Shown here in pieces: positions 46,901-57,692 of a DNA stretch of 64,000 nucleotides. The notes under the pieces are model-generated. The model had not been told where the DNA came from, did not search any database, and worked only from the letters and a program-made list of their open reading frames with translations. Position numbers and translations under genes: made by a program. The number at the start of each line of letters is the position of its first letter. Position 1 is the stretch's first letter. The stretch lies in NCBI GenBank assembly GCA_023078555.1, contig CM041198.1:8417836-8481835 (forward strand), in the 5' to 3' direction. Source of the DNA: Ulva prolifera (Eukaryota; Chlorophyta; Ulvophyceae; Ulvales; Ulvaceae).

Positions 46901-49900
46901 GGGTGATGGCGGGGGTGGACTCGGGGGCGGCGGACTAGGAGGTGGTGGAGGGCTCGGTGGTGGGGGTGATGGCGGGGGTGGACTCGGGGGCGGCGGGCTC
47001 GGAGGCGGTGGAGGGCTCGGGGGCGGCGGGCTTCGAGGCGGTGGAGGGCTCGGTGGTGGGGGTGATGGTGGTGGTGGACTCGGCGGAGGCCAGTTAGGCG
47101 GGGGAGGGCTCGGTGGTGGGGGTGATGGCGGGGGTGGGCTCGGGGGTGGCGGACTCGGAGGCGGCGGAGGGCTTGGGGGTGGCGGTGATGGCGGGGGTGG
47201 ACTCGGGGGCGGCGGACTAGGGGGTGGTGGAGGGCTCGGTGGTGGGGGTGATGGCGGGGGTGGACTCGGGGGCGGCGGGCTTGGAGGCGGTGGAGGGCTC
47301 GGTGGTGGGGGTGATGGTGGTGGTGGACTCGGCGGAGGCCAGTTAGGCGGGGGAGGGCTCGGTGGTGGGGGTGATGGCGGGGGTGGGCTCGGGGGTGGCG
47401 GACTCGGAGGCGGCGGAGGGCTTGGGGGTGGCGGTGATGGCGGGGGTGGACTCGGGGGCGGCGGACTAGGGGGTGGTGGAGGGCTCGGTGGTGGGGGTGA
47501 TGGCGGGGGTGGACTCGGGGGCGGCGGGCTTGGAGGCGGTGGAGGGCTCGGTGGTGGGGGTGATGGTGGTGGTGGACTCGGCGGAGGCCAGTTAGGCGGG
47601 GGAGGGCTCGGTGGTGGGGGTGATGGCGGGGGTGGACTCGGGGGCGGCGGGCTCGGAGGCGGTGGAGGGCTCGGGGGCGGCGGGCTTGGAGGCGGTGGAG
47701 GCCTTGGGGGCGGCGGTGATGGCGGGGGTGGACTCGGGGGCGGCGGGCTCGGAGGCGGTGGAGGGCTTGGTGGTGGGGGTGATGGCGGGGGTGGGCTCGG
47801 GGGTGGCGGACTCGGAGGCGGCGGAGGGCTTGGGGGGTGGCGGTGATGGCGGGGGTGGACTCGGGGGTGGCGGGCTTGGAGGCGGTGGAGGCCTTGGTGG
47901 TGGGGGTGATGGCGGGGGTGGACTCGGGGGCGGCGGACTAGGGGGTGGTGGTGGACTCGGCGGAGGCCAGTTAGGCGGTGGAGGGCTCGGTGGTGGGGGT
48001 GATGGCGGGGGTGGGCTCGGGGGTGGTGGACTAGGAGGTGGTGGAGGGCTTGGGGGGCGGCGGTGATGGCGGGGGTGGGCTCGGTGGTGGGGGTGATGGC
48101 GGGGGTGGGCTCGGTGGTGGGGGTGATGGCGGGGGTGGGCTCGGGGGCGGCGGACTAGGAGGTGGTGGAGGGCTCGGTGGTGGGGGTGATGGCGGGGGTG
48201 GACTCGGGGGCGGCGGGCTCGGAGGCGGTGGAGGGCTCGGGGGCGGCGGGCTTGGAGGCGGTGGAGGCCTTGGGGGCGGCGGTGATGGCGGGGGTGGACT
48301 CGGGGGCGGCGGGCTCGGAGGCGGTGGAGGGCTTGGTGGTGGGGGTGATGGCGGGGGTGGGCTCGGGGGTGGCGGACTCGGAGGCGGCGGAGGGCTTGAG
48401 GGTGGCGGTGATGGCGGGGGTGGACTCGGGGGTGGCGGGCTTGGAGGCGGTGGAGGGCTCGGTGGTGGGGGTGATGGCGGGGGTGGACTCGGGGGCGGCG
48501 GACTAGGAGGTGGTGGAGGGCTCGGTGGTGGGGGTGATGGCGGGGGTGGACTCGGGGGCGGCGGGCTCGGAGGCGGTGGAGGGCTCGGGGGCGGCGGGCT
48601 TGGAGGCGGTGGAGGCCTTGGGGGCGGCGGTGATGGCGGGGGTGGACTCGGGGGCGGCGGGCTCGGAGGCGGTGGAGGGCTCGGGGGCGGCGGGCTTCGA
48701 GGCGGTGGAGGGCTCGGTGGTGGGGGTGATGGTGGTGGTGGACTCGGCGGAGGCCAGTTAGGCGGGGGAGGGCTCGGTGGTGGGGGTGATGGCGGGGGTG
48801 GGCTCGGGGGTGGCGGACTCGGAGGCGGCGGAGGGCTTGGGGGTGGCGGTGATGGCGGGGGTGGACTCGGGGGCGGCGGACTAGGGGGTGGTGGAGGGCT
48901 CGGTGGTGGGGGTGATGGCGGGGGTGGACTCGGGGGCGGCGGGCTTGGAGGCGGTGGAGGGCTCGGTGGTGGGGGTGATGGTGGTGGTGGACTCGGCGGA
49001 GGCCAGTTAGGCGGGGGAGGGCTCGGTGGTGGGGGTGATGGCGGGGGTGGGCTCGGGGGTGGCGGACTCGGAGGCGGCGGAGGGCTTGGGGGTGGCGGTG
49101 ATGGCGGGGGTGGACTCGGGGGCGGCGGACTAGGGGGTGGTGGAGGGCTCGGTGGTGGGGGTGATGGCGGGGGTGGACTCGGGGGCGGCGGACTAGGAGG
49201 TGGTGGAGGGCTCGGTGGTGGGGGTGATGGCGGGGGTGGACTCGGGGGCGGCGGGCTTGGAGGCGGTGGAGGGCTCGGTGGTGGGGGTGATGGTGGTGGT
49301 GGACTCGGCGGAGGCCAGTTAGGCGGGGGAGGGCTCGGTGGTGGGGGTGATGGCGGGGGTGGGCTCGGGGGTGGCGGACTCGGAGGCGGCGGAGGGCTTG
49401 GGGGTGGCGGTGATGGCGGGGGTGGACTCGGGGGCGGCGGACTAGGGGGTGGTGGAGGGCTCGGTGGTGGGGGTGATGGCGGGGGTGGACTCGGGGGCGG
49501 CGGACTAGGAGGTGGTGGAGGGCTCGGTGGTGGGGGTGATGGCGGGGGTGGACTCGGGGGCGGCGGGCTCGGAGGCGGTGGAGGGCTCGGGGGCGGCGGG
49601 CTTGGAGGCGGTGGAGGCCTTGGGGGCGGCGGTGATGGCGGGGGTGGACTCGGGGGCGGCGGGCTCGGAGGCGGTGGAGGGCTCGGGGGCGGCGGGCTTC
49701 GAGGCGGTGGAGGGCTCGGTGGTGGGGGTGATGGTGGTGGTGGACTCGGCGGAGGCCAGTTAGGCGGGGGAGGGCTCGGTGGTGGGGGTGATGGCGGGGG
49801 TGGGCTCGGGGGTGGCGGACTCGGAGGCGGCGGAGGGCTTGGGGGTGGCGGTGATGGCGGGGGTGGACTCGGGGGCGGCGGACTAGGGGGTGGTGGAGGG

Positions 49901-52900
49901 CTCGGTGGTGGGGGTGATGGCGGGGGTGGACTCGGGGGCGGCGGGCTCGGAGGCGGTGGTGGGCTCGGGGGTGGCGGACTCGGAGGCGGCAGAGGGCTTG
50001 GGGGTGGCGGTGATGGCGGGGGTGGACTCGGGGGCGGCGGACTAGGAGGTGGTGGAGGGCTCGGTGGTGGGGGTGATGGCGGGGGTGGACTCGGGGGCGG
50101 TGGGCTCGGAGGCGGTGGTGGGCTTGGGGGTGGCGGACTCGGAGGCGGCGGAGGGCTTGGGGGTGGCGGTGATGGCGGGGGTGGACTCGGGGGCGGCGGA
50201 CTAGGAGGTGGTGGAGGGCTCGGTGGTGGGGGTGATGGCGGGGGTGGACTCGGGGGCGGCGGGCTCGGAGGCGGTGGTGGGCTCGGGGGTGGCGGACTCG
50301 GAGGCGGCGGAGGGCTTGGGGGTGGCGGTGATGGCGGGGGTGGACTCGGGGGCGGCGGACTAGGAGGTGGTGGAGGGCTCGGTGGTGGGGGTGACGGCGG
50401 GGGTGGGCTCGGGGGTGGCGGACTCGGAGGCGGCGGAGGGCTTGGGGGTGGCGGTGATGGCGGGGATGGACTCGGGGGTGGTGGACTAGGGGGTGGTGGT
50501 GGACTTGGCGGAGGCCAGTTAGGCGGTGGAGGGCTCGGTGGTGGCGGTGACGGCGGGGTTGGACTCGGGGGCGGCGGGCTCGGAGGCGGTGGAGGGCTCG
50601 GGGGCGGCGGGCTTGGAGGCGGTGGAGGGCTTGGTGGTGGGGGTGATGGCGGGGGTGGACTCGGGGGCGGCGGACTAGGGGGTGGTGGTGGACTCGGCGG
50701 AGGCCAGTTAGGCGGTGGAGGGCTCGGTGGTGGGGGTGATGGCGGGGGTGGGCTCGGGGGTGGCGGACTTGGAGGCGGTGAAGGGCTCGGTGGTGGGGGT
50801 GATGGCGGGGGTGGACTCGGGGGCGGCGGACTAGGAGGCGGTGGAGGGCTCGGTGGTGGGGGTGATGGCGGGGGTGGACTCGGGGGCGGCGGGCTCGGAG
50901 GCGGTGGAGGGCTCGGGGGCGGCGGGCCTAGAGGCGGTGGAGGGCTCGGTGGTGGGGGTGATGGCGGGGGTGGACTCGGGGGCGGTGGACTAGGGGGTGG
51001 TGGTGCACTCGGCGGAGGCCAGTTGGGAGGTGGCGGGCTCATCGGTGGCCAGTTGGGCGGTGGGCTTGTGCGCAGCGGGGGGTGTACATCGCACTGAGCA
51101 TTCGATTCAACGTCACGGATGCTGAGACCAGCAACGCAAACCGGCCTCTCACCAGTGCTCAGTGCGTGCAGGCCGCCGATGAAGACGTCACGCACCGCGT
51201 TGACGATCGTGTCCGTTGCCTTATCAGAGAATTTGACGTTCAAAATCACCATGGGCCAGTTTGAGATGTGGAACAACGCAGGCTTGAACAGGCCGGAGCG
51301 GGGCATGCTGCAGCGGCACCGGCCATTATCGGGTGCCGGCCCAACGCAGTCTTCCTGTGCCCTCACGCCACTCTCTGGGAAACCCACGATCGGCGCCCCA
51401 ACCACAGACAGCCACTGCTCCGGCGGGTTAGCCGCAAACGGTCCTGCAGCCTGCTGCATGGCAGAGAGCAGCAGGCGCTTTGGAGCGCTATCCCCGGCAT
51501 TGTTCAGGAATCCTTCAACCCATGCTGCTGAACGGATGTTTGGGATAAGCTGTAGCAAGCCGTCCGCTTCCTCGTCGAAAACAATGGCAGTGCCGATGAG
51601 CTGCCGCTGAATGCATGGCGTGCGCACACATGAGGCCTGATTTGCGAGCTGCATGCCGGTGCTGCCCCCTCCCAAACGTATGGGTGGCTGTGGCGTGTAC
51701 GCCATCGCTTGCCGAATGTCGCCTTTCAGCGGCGGCTGATTGTCAAGCCTTTGTACATACACGCTCAGCTGCCTCAACCCGCCCTGCACAACCTCGCAAT
51801 GCTGGCTACCTGTGGCGCTGGCAAAGCACATAATATCATTGCATACCCTGTATCACGTAGTGCCTGGACGCACCTGGTTCGACACAGTACGAGTCCATGA
51901 CTACACATGACACAGAGCAGGCTCTGACCGCTGACAATGCATCAGTGCCCAAGCCCACTCAATGTGGCACACAACACTAAACCCATCCGACATCCAATGT
52001 ATGAACGATTCGCTACATGCTATACACTGTCATGGTGGCATCACTGCCCGGGAAGTCATACCTCTGCATTGTCTGAGCCCTCAGTAGAGGCGTCCTCAAA
52101 GACCACCGCAGTGCTGTGGCAGCCACCACGCAACACCAGCACAGCGTCCGCTACCTGTGCCTGCTCAAGGCCAGGGTCATCGCCTGAGTCGCCAGCCACG
52201 GCCGCGACTGCGGCTTCAGCCTTGCCATCCACCGTGAGCGTTGCTTTTCCACCTGTTGCCCGCAGGAGGAGCCGCACAATCTGAGTCTCCTCCACGCACA
52301 CAAACGCCGCAGCGGCACCGCAGTATCCGCGCTCCCAGCCGGCCGGGAACTCAGGGAACCCTTCACCGCACGACGGCTTGAACAAATCAATCGCAGCGCT
52401 GCTGAATTCTGCTCCCGGTGGTGTGTCTTGTGGCCGGGAGACACCGTTTGACGTGTTGACGGGGCCGGGGGAGCATGGGCCATGGTACAAGCTAACATTC
52501 CAGCTGGCAGTGCAGCTGGCAGGCATGGGCGGCGGCACCACTGGACCAGCTGGCCCCTCGCCCTCCGGCACAAGTGCCTCTCCTGCACAGCCCGCTGCCG
52601 GCCCGTGCGCGCTGTCAGCGACCTCGGCCACGCAGAGGCGCCTGCCCGTCATGCGCCCCTTGGTAAACAGGGCCCGGAAGGCGGCCAGCACTCGCGGGCC
52701 GGCGTCCGGGGGTGCTATCGGCACCAGAGGCATATCAAGCATCACGACGGGCACCTGCGGCACGCCGTACAGGTCTAGTGCGAACAGCGACGGCACTTGC
52801 ACCACGCACTCGCACTCAGGCTGCCCGCCGCTCCCCCCAACACACTCGGCGCTGTTCCACACGCCTCGCACATCGCCTGCAGCAGCCGGCGCCGCCACGA

Positions 52901-55900
52901 CCTTCAGCCACTTGCCGGGGCTGCTGCTGCGGAGATCTGCCGCACCGGCCGCAGCCTCGCGTAAGCGGGTGGCTGCGCCGGCCCATATTGGTGGCTCACC
53001 AGTGCCGTTGGCGGGGCCCAGGATGTCACCGATCCAGGAGGACAAGGCGACGTTGTGCAGCAGCGCGGTGATGGCGTCGGCGGCCTCATCAACCACAACA
53101 AGCGCCGCAGACACGCGTGGGGGGCCACAGCGCGGCCGCGCGCAGCCAGGGGCGCCGTACAGGGTGGTGTCTGGGTCCGCCGCGAGGGGGGTGGCGGCTG
53201 CGTGCGGGTATTGCATGATGTGCTGCATGCCCGGTAAGATCGGCACGGCGGCGCTGCCGATGCCGGGCAGCCTGCGCAGCTGCTGGGCGTGCAGCCGGAA
53301 GCTCGCAGGCCCATCCTGCAACCCCACCGGCAGCCGTCAGCCTGTAGCGCCTGGCCACAAAACGCCGCGTGTGCAGATCACATGTGCCCGTGGCGAGAGT
53401 GCGTTTGCTATGCCATGATTCCTTTGCAGTCATGACAGGCTGAGGGCAGACATGTCCCGTACAGATTCACTGCGACGTCATTCAGTGCATTAGGTACAGC
53501 ACCAGTGGCAGTGACACATGGCAGAAACCGCAGCACGCCGGACGCTTGCATGACGCCCCTGACCATGCAAGGCTCCCAGACGCGCACCGCGTGCGCCTCG
53601 CCCTGCAGCTGGTCTTCAAACACGGCCGTCACGTTGTGGCACCCGGCATGCATGACGATGATGGCATCCGCCGTGACCTCAGTCTGCGCTGAGTCGAGGC
53701 TGCTCACGGCCTCTGCAGCCTCACGCGCGCTCAGCGCCGCCGCGGCCACGGTGTCACCGTCAACCACAAGCGCCGCTGCGGTGCGGGGCGAAGGACCAGC
53801 AACGAGCGTGAGTCGTATGACTTCAGCACCTCCGGCGACACAGTACACTGCGTCGGCGCGTGCACAGTAGTCCGCCTGCCAGCCTGCTGGGAAGCCGGGG
53901 AACGTCTCTCTGCAGCTGGACTTGAAGAAGTCCACACTCCCGGCCATGAACTCGACATCGTCTACGCTCCTGTCGAAGGGTGTGGGGGTCGGGGAAGAAA
54001 TCTCACTGGACGCACCTGATCTGGGGCAGGCCCCGCGCTGAAGCGCAACCCGCCACAGCGGCACGCATGCAGAGGTGGCCGGTGCGGGCAGTCCATGCAT
54101 GCAAGCGGCGTCGGGGGGCTTGACCTCCGGGCGCCACATGCGAGATGCATGCTTGGCATGCGTTGGGATGCGGAGCGAGCCATAGCACATCGAGTGGATG
54201 TTCAGGGCGGGCACGGCGCCCCGGAATGCGGAGTGCAGCTGCGCCGCAAGCAGCTCAGATGCTGCGGCCGCCGCAGCGGTGGGGCGCAGCGACACTTGGA
54301 CTCCCCAGCCGATCGCGTGCCTGGTGCTGCTGTCACAGAGCATACGATTTGTCACATCCTGCAACCCAATTGATCATTCCTGGCCAGGACCGTCAGCCTG
54401 GTGTGCTGCATACGCGGCCTCAGACAAACACATCCATCCATCATGTACACCCTTGACGCGCATAAAGACATCATACTTCTCAAGACAAGCTCGGGACATT
54501 ACGGCATAGAGTGCAAAGGCAAACTACAACCGAAGCAAGTACACACGTAATACACAGAACACTTCCTGTGCACGCATGCCGCCTGCAGAGCCCCAGCTGT
54601 GACCTGAAGGACATGACGAGACTGCTTCTAGGCTAGGTGCAGCAGCTCTCTGCAGGCCATGACTCTCTCTCCCTGTAGCACGCTGTGGCAGCACGGTCCG
54701 GCCGCACCTGCGCCTCCATCTGGTAGTCGTGATTCTCGCCCAGCCACGCCACCTGCACGTTCACCGCAAACTCGCCGGCCATGAGGTCCCCGCTGTGCGC
54801 GCTGCGGATGTGGGACCGCACGGCGGCCGCGTCGCCGCGCAGCTTCTGCAGCCCGCTCTCGAGGTCCTCCACCAGCACGACGGCCGAGTGGTGCACGGTC
54901 CAGCCCTCGCTGCCGCAGGCGACCTCGCCGCAGCCCACGTGCCCGTACACGCGCACGGGCCCGGGCCCCTGCGCGTGCAGCGGCGGCAGGGTGCCGCCCG
55001 AGTGCGCGACGGTGCTGCCGTCGCTGCCCCAGACGCGCCGCTGCCGCAGTTCCACCTGCAGCACATCCACTGCGTCCTATCGCGGCTAGGATATTCTCGA
55101 TTTACGAAGATCTCGGGCCATTGTATGGCACAGCACCGACTCGAATGGACCATTTCATGGCAACAACCCGCATCGACGCAAGGAGATTCTACACGAGGAG
55201 GGTGTGGTGCTCTGCCGTACGATGGCCCGAGTCCTTGTAGCAAATCCTCCTGTTGCAGCTGCCACCAAGGCGCAATCGAACTCGTGCTACCCTTCATCCG
55301 CCATGCCCCATACACCCGCATCATGTCATCACAAATGTAGATTCTCCACACCTCCTCTGTGACAGCACGGAGGAGAGATGTCGGACTCTTCCGCTGTAGA
55401 AAGTGCAAACCAAGGGTGACGGTGACACCGCGCATCACGCAGTGAGCGCGCAGCAGTCAGCCAGAGAGGAACCCCGCCGCAGTCGCAGCGACTCAGAGAG
55501 GAGCCCCGTCGCAGTCGCAGCGACTCAGAGAGGAACCCCGCCGCAGTCGCAGCGACTCACAGTGCAGGGCTGCTCACCTCGAGGGGCTCGCCGCTGTAGC
55601 AGCCAGTCATGTGTGCCGCGGGCTGGTCTTCCAGCAGCAGCTTCACCACGTTTGCGGTCTCGTCCAGCTGGCCGAGATCCAGCATGACCTCAACGGCGAG
55701 GTGCCGTGACGGCGTGCCTGCGCCACCGAGCGCAAGTGCCAGAGCTGCCGCATCCCAGCCGCGGTTGCGGAACTGGAACATGCTGCGCTGCACGGTCACG
55801 TTGGCGATGGCTGGCGCGGGGGCGGCCTGGTCGGCCGCGTCCGGCAGGTGCTCGACGCGCAGGACGTCAGCATTGTCCGGTACACCGCCTGGGCTGGTCA

Positions 55901-57692
55901 GCACCTGCATCGCAACGCAACATAACAGAACGTTGCTGGAGCTGTGATAAGGATGCAATAGCATCGCATGTGGCCGCAACGCGGCCCCAGCTCCACGCAG
56001 AAATGAGTCCTTGCCAGGGGTCAAGGAGGGACAGTCCAGAGGACGCGGGAGCGAGCGTACCCAGTCGTGTGAAGCATGCCGCACACCATGTCCATCGACG
56101 TATGAGATCCGCTGTGACAGCAGGCCGCCCTCCCATGCCAGCTGCACAACAAGCATGCGGGCGTCGCTGGCCAGGCTGATGCGCAGCGGCTGGGTGCAGC
56201 TGTGGCCGCCGCACAGCATCACTGAGGAGTTGGAGTAGGCGACGGTGACTTCCTGGAGGGGTGGCGTAGGTGCAGGAGGTGCGGGGAGGGCCTCGACGTG
56301 CCCCGCCACACACCGCGGCGGCTCAAACATGCGCAGCTGTACCCGCGTGCACCCCGCCGGGGCCCACTGCAGGGCCAAGCCGTCGACTGCCGGCCCTCGC
56401 GGGTACACCTCCACGGCACCTTCGGCTGCTGTGGCAGCAGCTAAGGTGCCGTCGAGGATGAGCTGGGTCCCCGGCACCGCATGTAGCTGCCACTGCTGCC
56501 AGGCTGATGTGTTGGAGCAGACGTGACCAGTGACTTGGGCAGCCCATGGTCCAGTGAAGTTGACAGAGCCCCACGGCCCCTGCAGCAGCTAGCGGTGAGA
56601 GTGGCCTTGGAGGGGGGGGGCGGGCATGCTTTTCATACGATTGACTTGTCATATGATTGACAGTACTTGTGAAATCTACGAGAGCTCAGTCGCCCATGAC
56701 GGAAGCAGCAGCCAGTTCAGAGTCTGCTGCGAACTGCGTGGCAGCCCAGACAACGCACCTCCAAACCTCCTGTTGACTCTTGGCGTTTGAATGAAAGCGT
56801 CGGGTGTGAGGTCGCCAAGTCCGGCGGATACGTGATGATGGCATCTGGAAAGGCTATGCCATCCCACCAAGCATGGTGAGACATGTCCCACCTGCACAGA
56901 AAAGCCACATGCCTATTGAACATATATGACCCGAAGCGAGCAGCTGCTTGTCGAATGCAAGGGGTTTCTAGATAGAGCCATGCTGAGATGTCACGGACGG
57001 TGGCAATAGCTGCACTTTGCCCAGCTTCACCAAGACAGCTGCAGGCTGCATCTGTACCAGACCGCACCATTCTGCTTGAAGCCCAGGAACGCAACCGGAG
57101 ACCTGTAAATGTGATGGCCTACTTCCTTCGTTGAGCAGTCCCTCATCTGCCAGCAAACGGCGACGTGTATTGGACTGTTCAGGTTGCCTGCTGTGGAGCA
57201 CTGGGGCTTGCTTGCATCCGAGACAGAGCCTGCATGGTGCACCGTGTGGGTTACAGACGCTACCTCGTGTGCATTGATGGGCGTACTTGATCTAAATCCT
57301 CACAGGGATGTGGATAGATTGGAGGCACGAGAAGGCAAAACCATATCATCACGGCTTGGAGAGGTGATTGAATGAACACTGGGCTATGGACGAGGACTGC
57401 GGGAGCAATCAGACATCGGTGAAGATGCGTGCTGAAGACAGCGGTTTGGTTGACTGTGCTTCCCTGTTGTGCCCGAAGAACGGCAACAGCTGAAGAATAA
57501 CAGATGTGTAAGAGGCGACGAACCACAAGAGTACGATACATAGGATGGTGATGTAGTATGCATCTGCTGACCATCGTTTTGCGTTAGTCTTGATCCGTCC
57601 CCGCACAGGGACGGCTTGTTGGGATGTTTGCGTGGCACGAAGATCGAATCTCGTGCGTTTTACATCATCATCAACAACTTGGAACCCACCCA
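33262..57692 (-). CDS. Giant mosaic transmembrane surface protein (about 6,350 residues)
   Basis: Exons in coding order: 57692-57415 (tentative), about 57309/57229-57031, 56891-56759, 56579-56061, 55904-55578, 55055-54708, 54358-53588, 53315-52062, 51783-44008, 43513-42552, 42363-42106, 41786-41603, 41231-40656, 40473-38347, 38144-37864, 36731-35868, 35605-35047 and 34914-33262. Every junction from 57031 on matches in phase with GT-AG borders. The first exon encodes a hydrophobic anchor (ITILCIVLLWFVASYTSVIL) but its join is unproven. The order of parts is ectodomain modules, Pro/Ser rod, thrombospondin-like repeats, EGF-like modules, CGNGVCEFGE module, transmembrane helix and long tail. Similar Cys-rich, single-helix proteins are known in chlorophytes; this full combination is not one I recognise. 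Sensing or adhesion is inference. It could still be two genes. Confidence 0.8.
37117..37202 (+). mobile_element. 3' SINE fragment inside an intron of the giant gene
   Basis: This matches only the last about 85 bases of the SINE (CTTTGGCATATGTGG to TTTACTTTAC). It sits in the intron between exons 38144-37864 and 36731-35868, in antisense to the gene. Confidence 0.85.
38470..38700 (-). repeat. Three in-frame 81-bp repeats (VSEIRPA motif) in the cytoplasmic tail
   Basis: The coding strand repeats ARVSEIQPADT, AGVSEIRPAGT and AGVSEIRPAEQ with an 81-base period (27 residues). The repeated word GATCTCAG or AATCTCAG lies at about 38491, 38572 and 38653. Conservation of the protein motif supports this reading frame over the overlapping minus-strand frame. 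Confidence 0.8.
40200..41231 (-). other. Membrane-proximal modules and transmembrane helix of the giant protein
   Basis: Exon 41231-40656 encodes a hydrophilic domain (VMGALELDTMLTHNGTATAH onward), then CGNGVCEFGE and CPQDC, a short Cys-rich module seen in other algal surface proteins. Exon 40473-38347 opens with an EGF/laminin-like module (CGRRGRCSLTSGSCGCYTG, then CGECARGYARVDEHC). A transmembrane helix (WLLILLGVLLCCC, about 40210-40287) follows, then ATRRPGS as the cytoplasmic side. Orientation (N-terminal part outside) follows from Cys-rich modules on one side and the basic, Cys-poor tail on the other. Confidence 0.85.
41603..43513 (-). other. Thrombospondin type 1-like and EGF-like modules of the giant protein
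   Basis: Exon 43513-42552 encodes three thrombospondin type 1-like repeats: GPCSAACGAGLAV, then HWEVGPWGRSDARCGGGVR, then TTPWSSCSRDCGWGTVRR. The last two keep the Trp and the C-x-x-x-C-G-x-G pattern. Exon 42363-42106 has an EGF-like module (CGLHGRCHDGFCACAVG, FYGERC) and Cys-pair repeats with GTCCFSG. Exon 41786-41603 has CCLGVLDAAGVCCESG and DDCGVCDGDHTSC, a pattern common in algal and protist matrix proteins. These modules bind glycans or proteins in other families; the ligand here is unknown. Confidence 0.85.
44110..51085 (-). repeat. 7-kb SPPPP/PPPPSPPPP rod-coding repeat with higher-order structure
   Basis: On the minus strand this encodes about 2,300 residues made almost only of Pro and Ser (PPPPSPPPPPSPPPPSPPPP), broken now and then by PPNWPPP. 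Such rods are hydroxylated, O-glycosylated shafts in green algal wall glycoproteins. Blocks repeat at larger scale: a 939-base period links about 45027 to 45966, a 249-base block recurs near 47088, 47337 and 47587, and a 1,002-base period links 48510 to 49512. The frame is broken by three single-G excesses (six G where other units have five) at 46106-46111, 47832-47837 and 48052-48057. Together they add three bases, so the frame at both exon ends agrees. Confidence 0.93.
52062..54358 (-). other. Tandem paralogous ectodomain modules of the giant protein
   Basis: Exons 54358-53588 and 53315-52062 end in clearly related modules: VDFFKSSCRETFPGFPAGW with IIVMHAGCHNVTAVFEDQ, and IDLFKPSCGEGFPEFPAGW with VLVLRGGCHSTAVVFEDAS. 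Each has ALVVDGD or TLTVDGK in the middle, which gives a weak PA14-like look. A second shared module (PGKWLKVVAAP against PEQWLSVVGAP, then ECVGG or DCVGP, and RRLCVAEV or RPVCVAGL) links exon 53315-52062 to the start of exon 51783-44008. The repeats point to internal exon duplication. Confidence 0.7.
55112..55231. mobile_element. 120-bp inverted-repeat element (MITE-like) in an intron of the giant gene
   Basis: The ends CTCGGGCCATTGTATGGCA and, inverted, TGCCGTACGATGGCCCGAG form 25-base terminal inverted repeats with a few mismatches around 70 bases of non-coding sequence. Related single arms occur at 4986-5008 and 60758-60783. It lies in the intron between exons 55904-55578 and 55055-54708. 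No transposase is present and no clear target-site duplication is seen. Confidence 0.75.
55463..55560. repeat. 32-bp minisatellite, three copies
   Basis: The unit begins AGAGAGGAACCCCGCCGCAG and ends AGCGACTC, with period 32 and one or two changes in the middle copy. It lies just inside the intron after the donor of exon 55904-55578. Confidence 0.92.

Noticed and set aside
43871-51097. Very long plus-strand frames reading as glycine-rich (GGGGLGGGG) proteins
   Set aside because: They are the antisense of the Pro/Ser rod. Only the minus strand joins in phase to non-repetitive, Cys-bearing exons on both sides.
55112-55231. Open frames across the inverted-repeat element within the giant gene
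   Set aside because: The element lies in an intron; flanking exons 55578 and 55055 join in phase without it.
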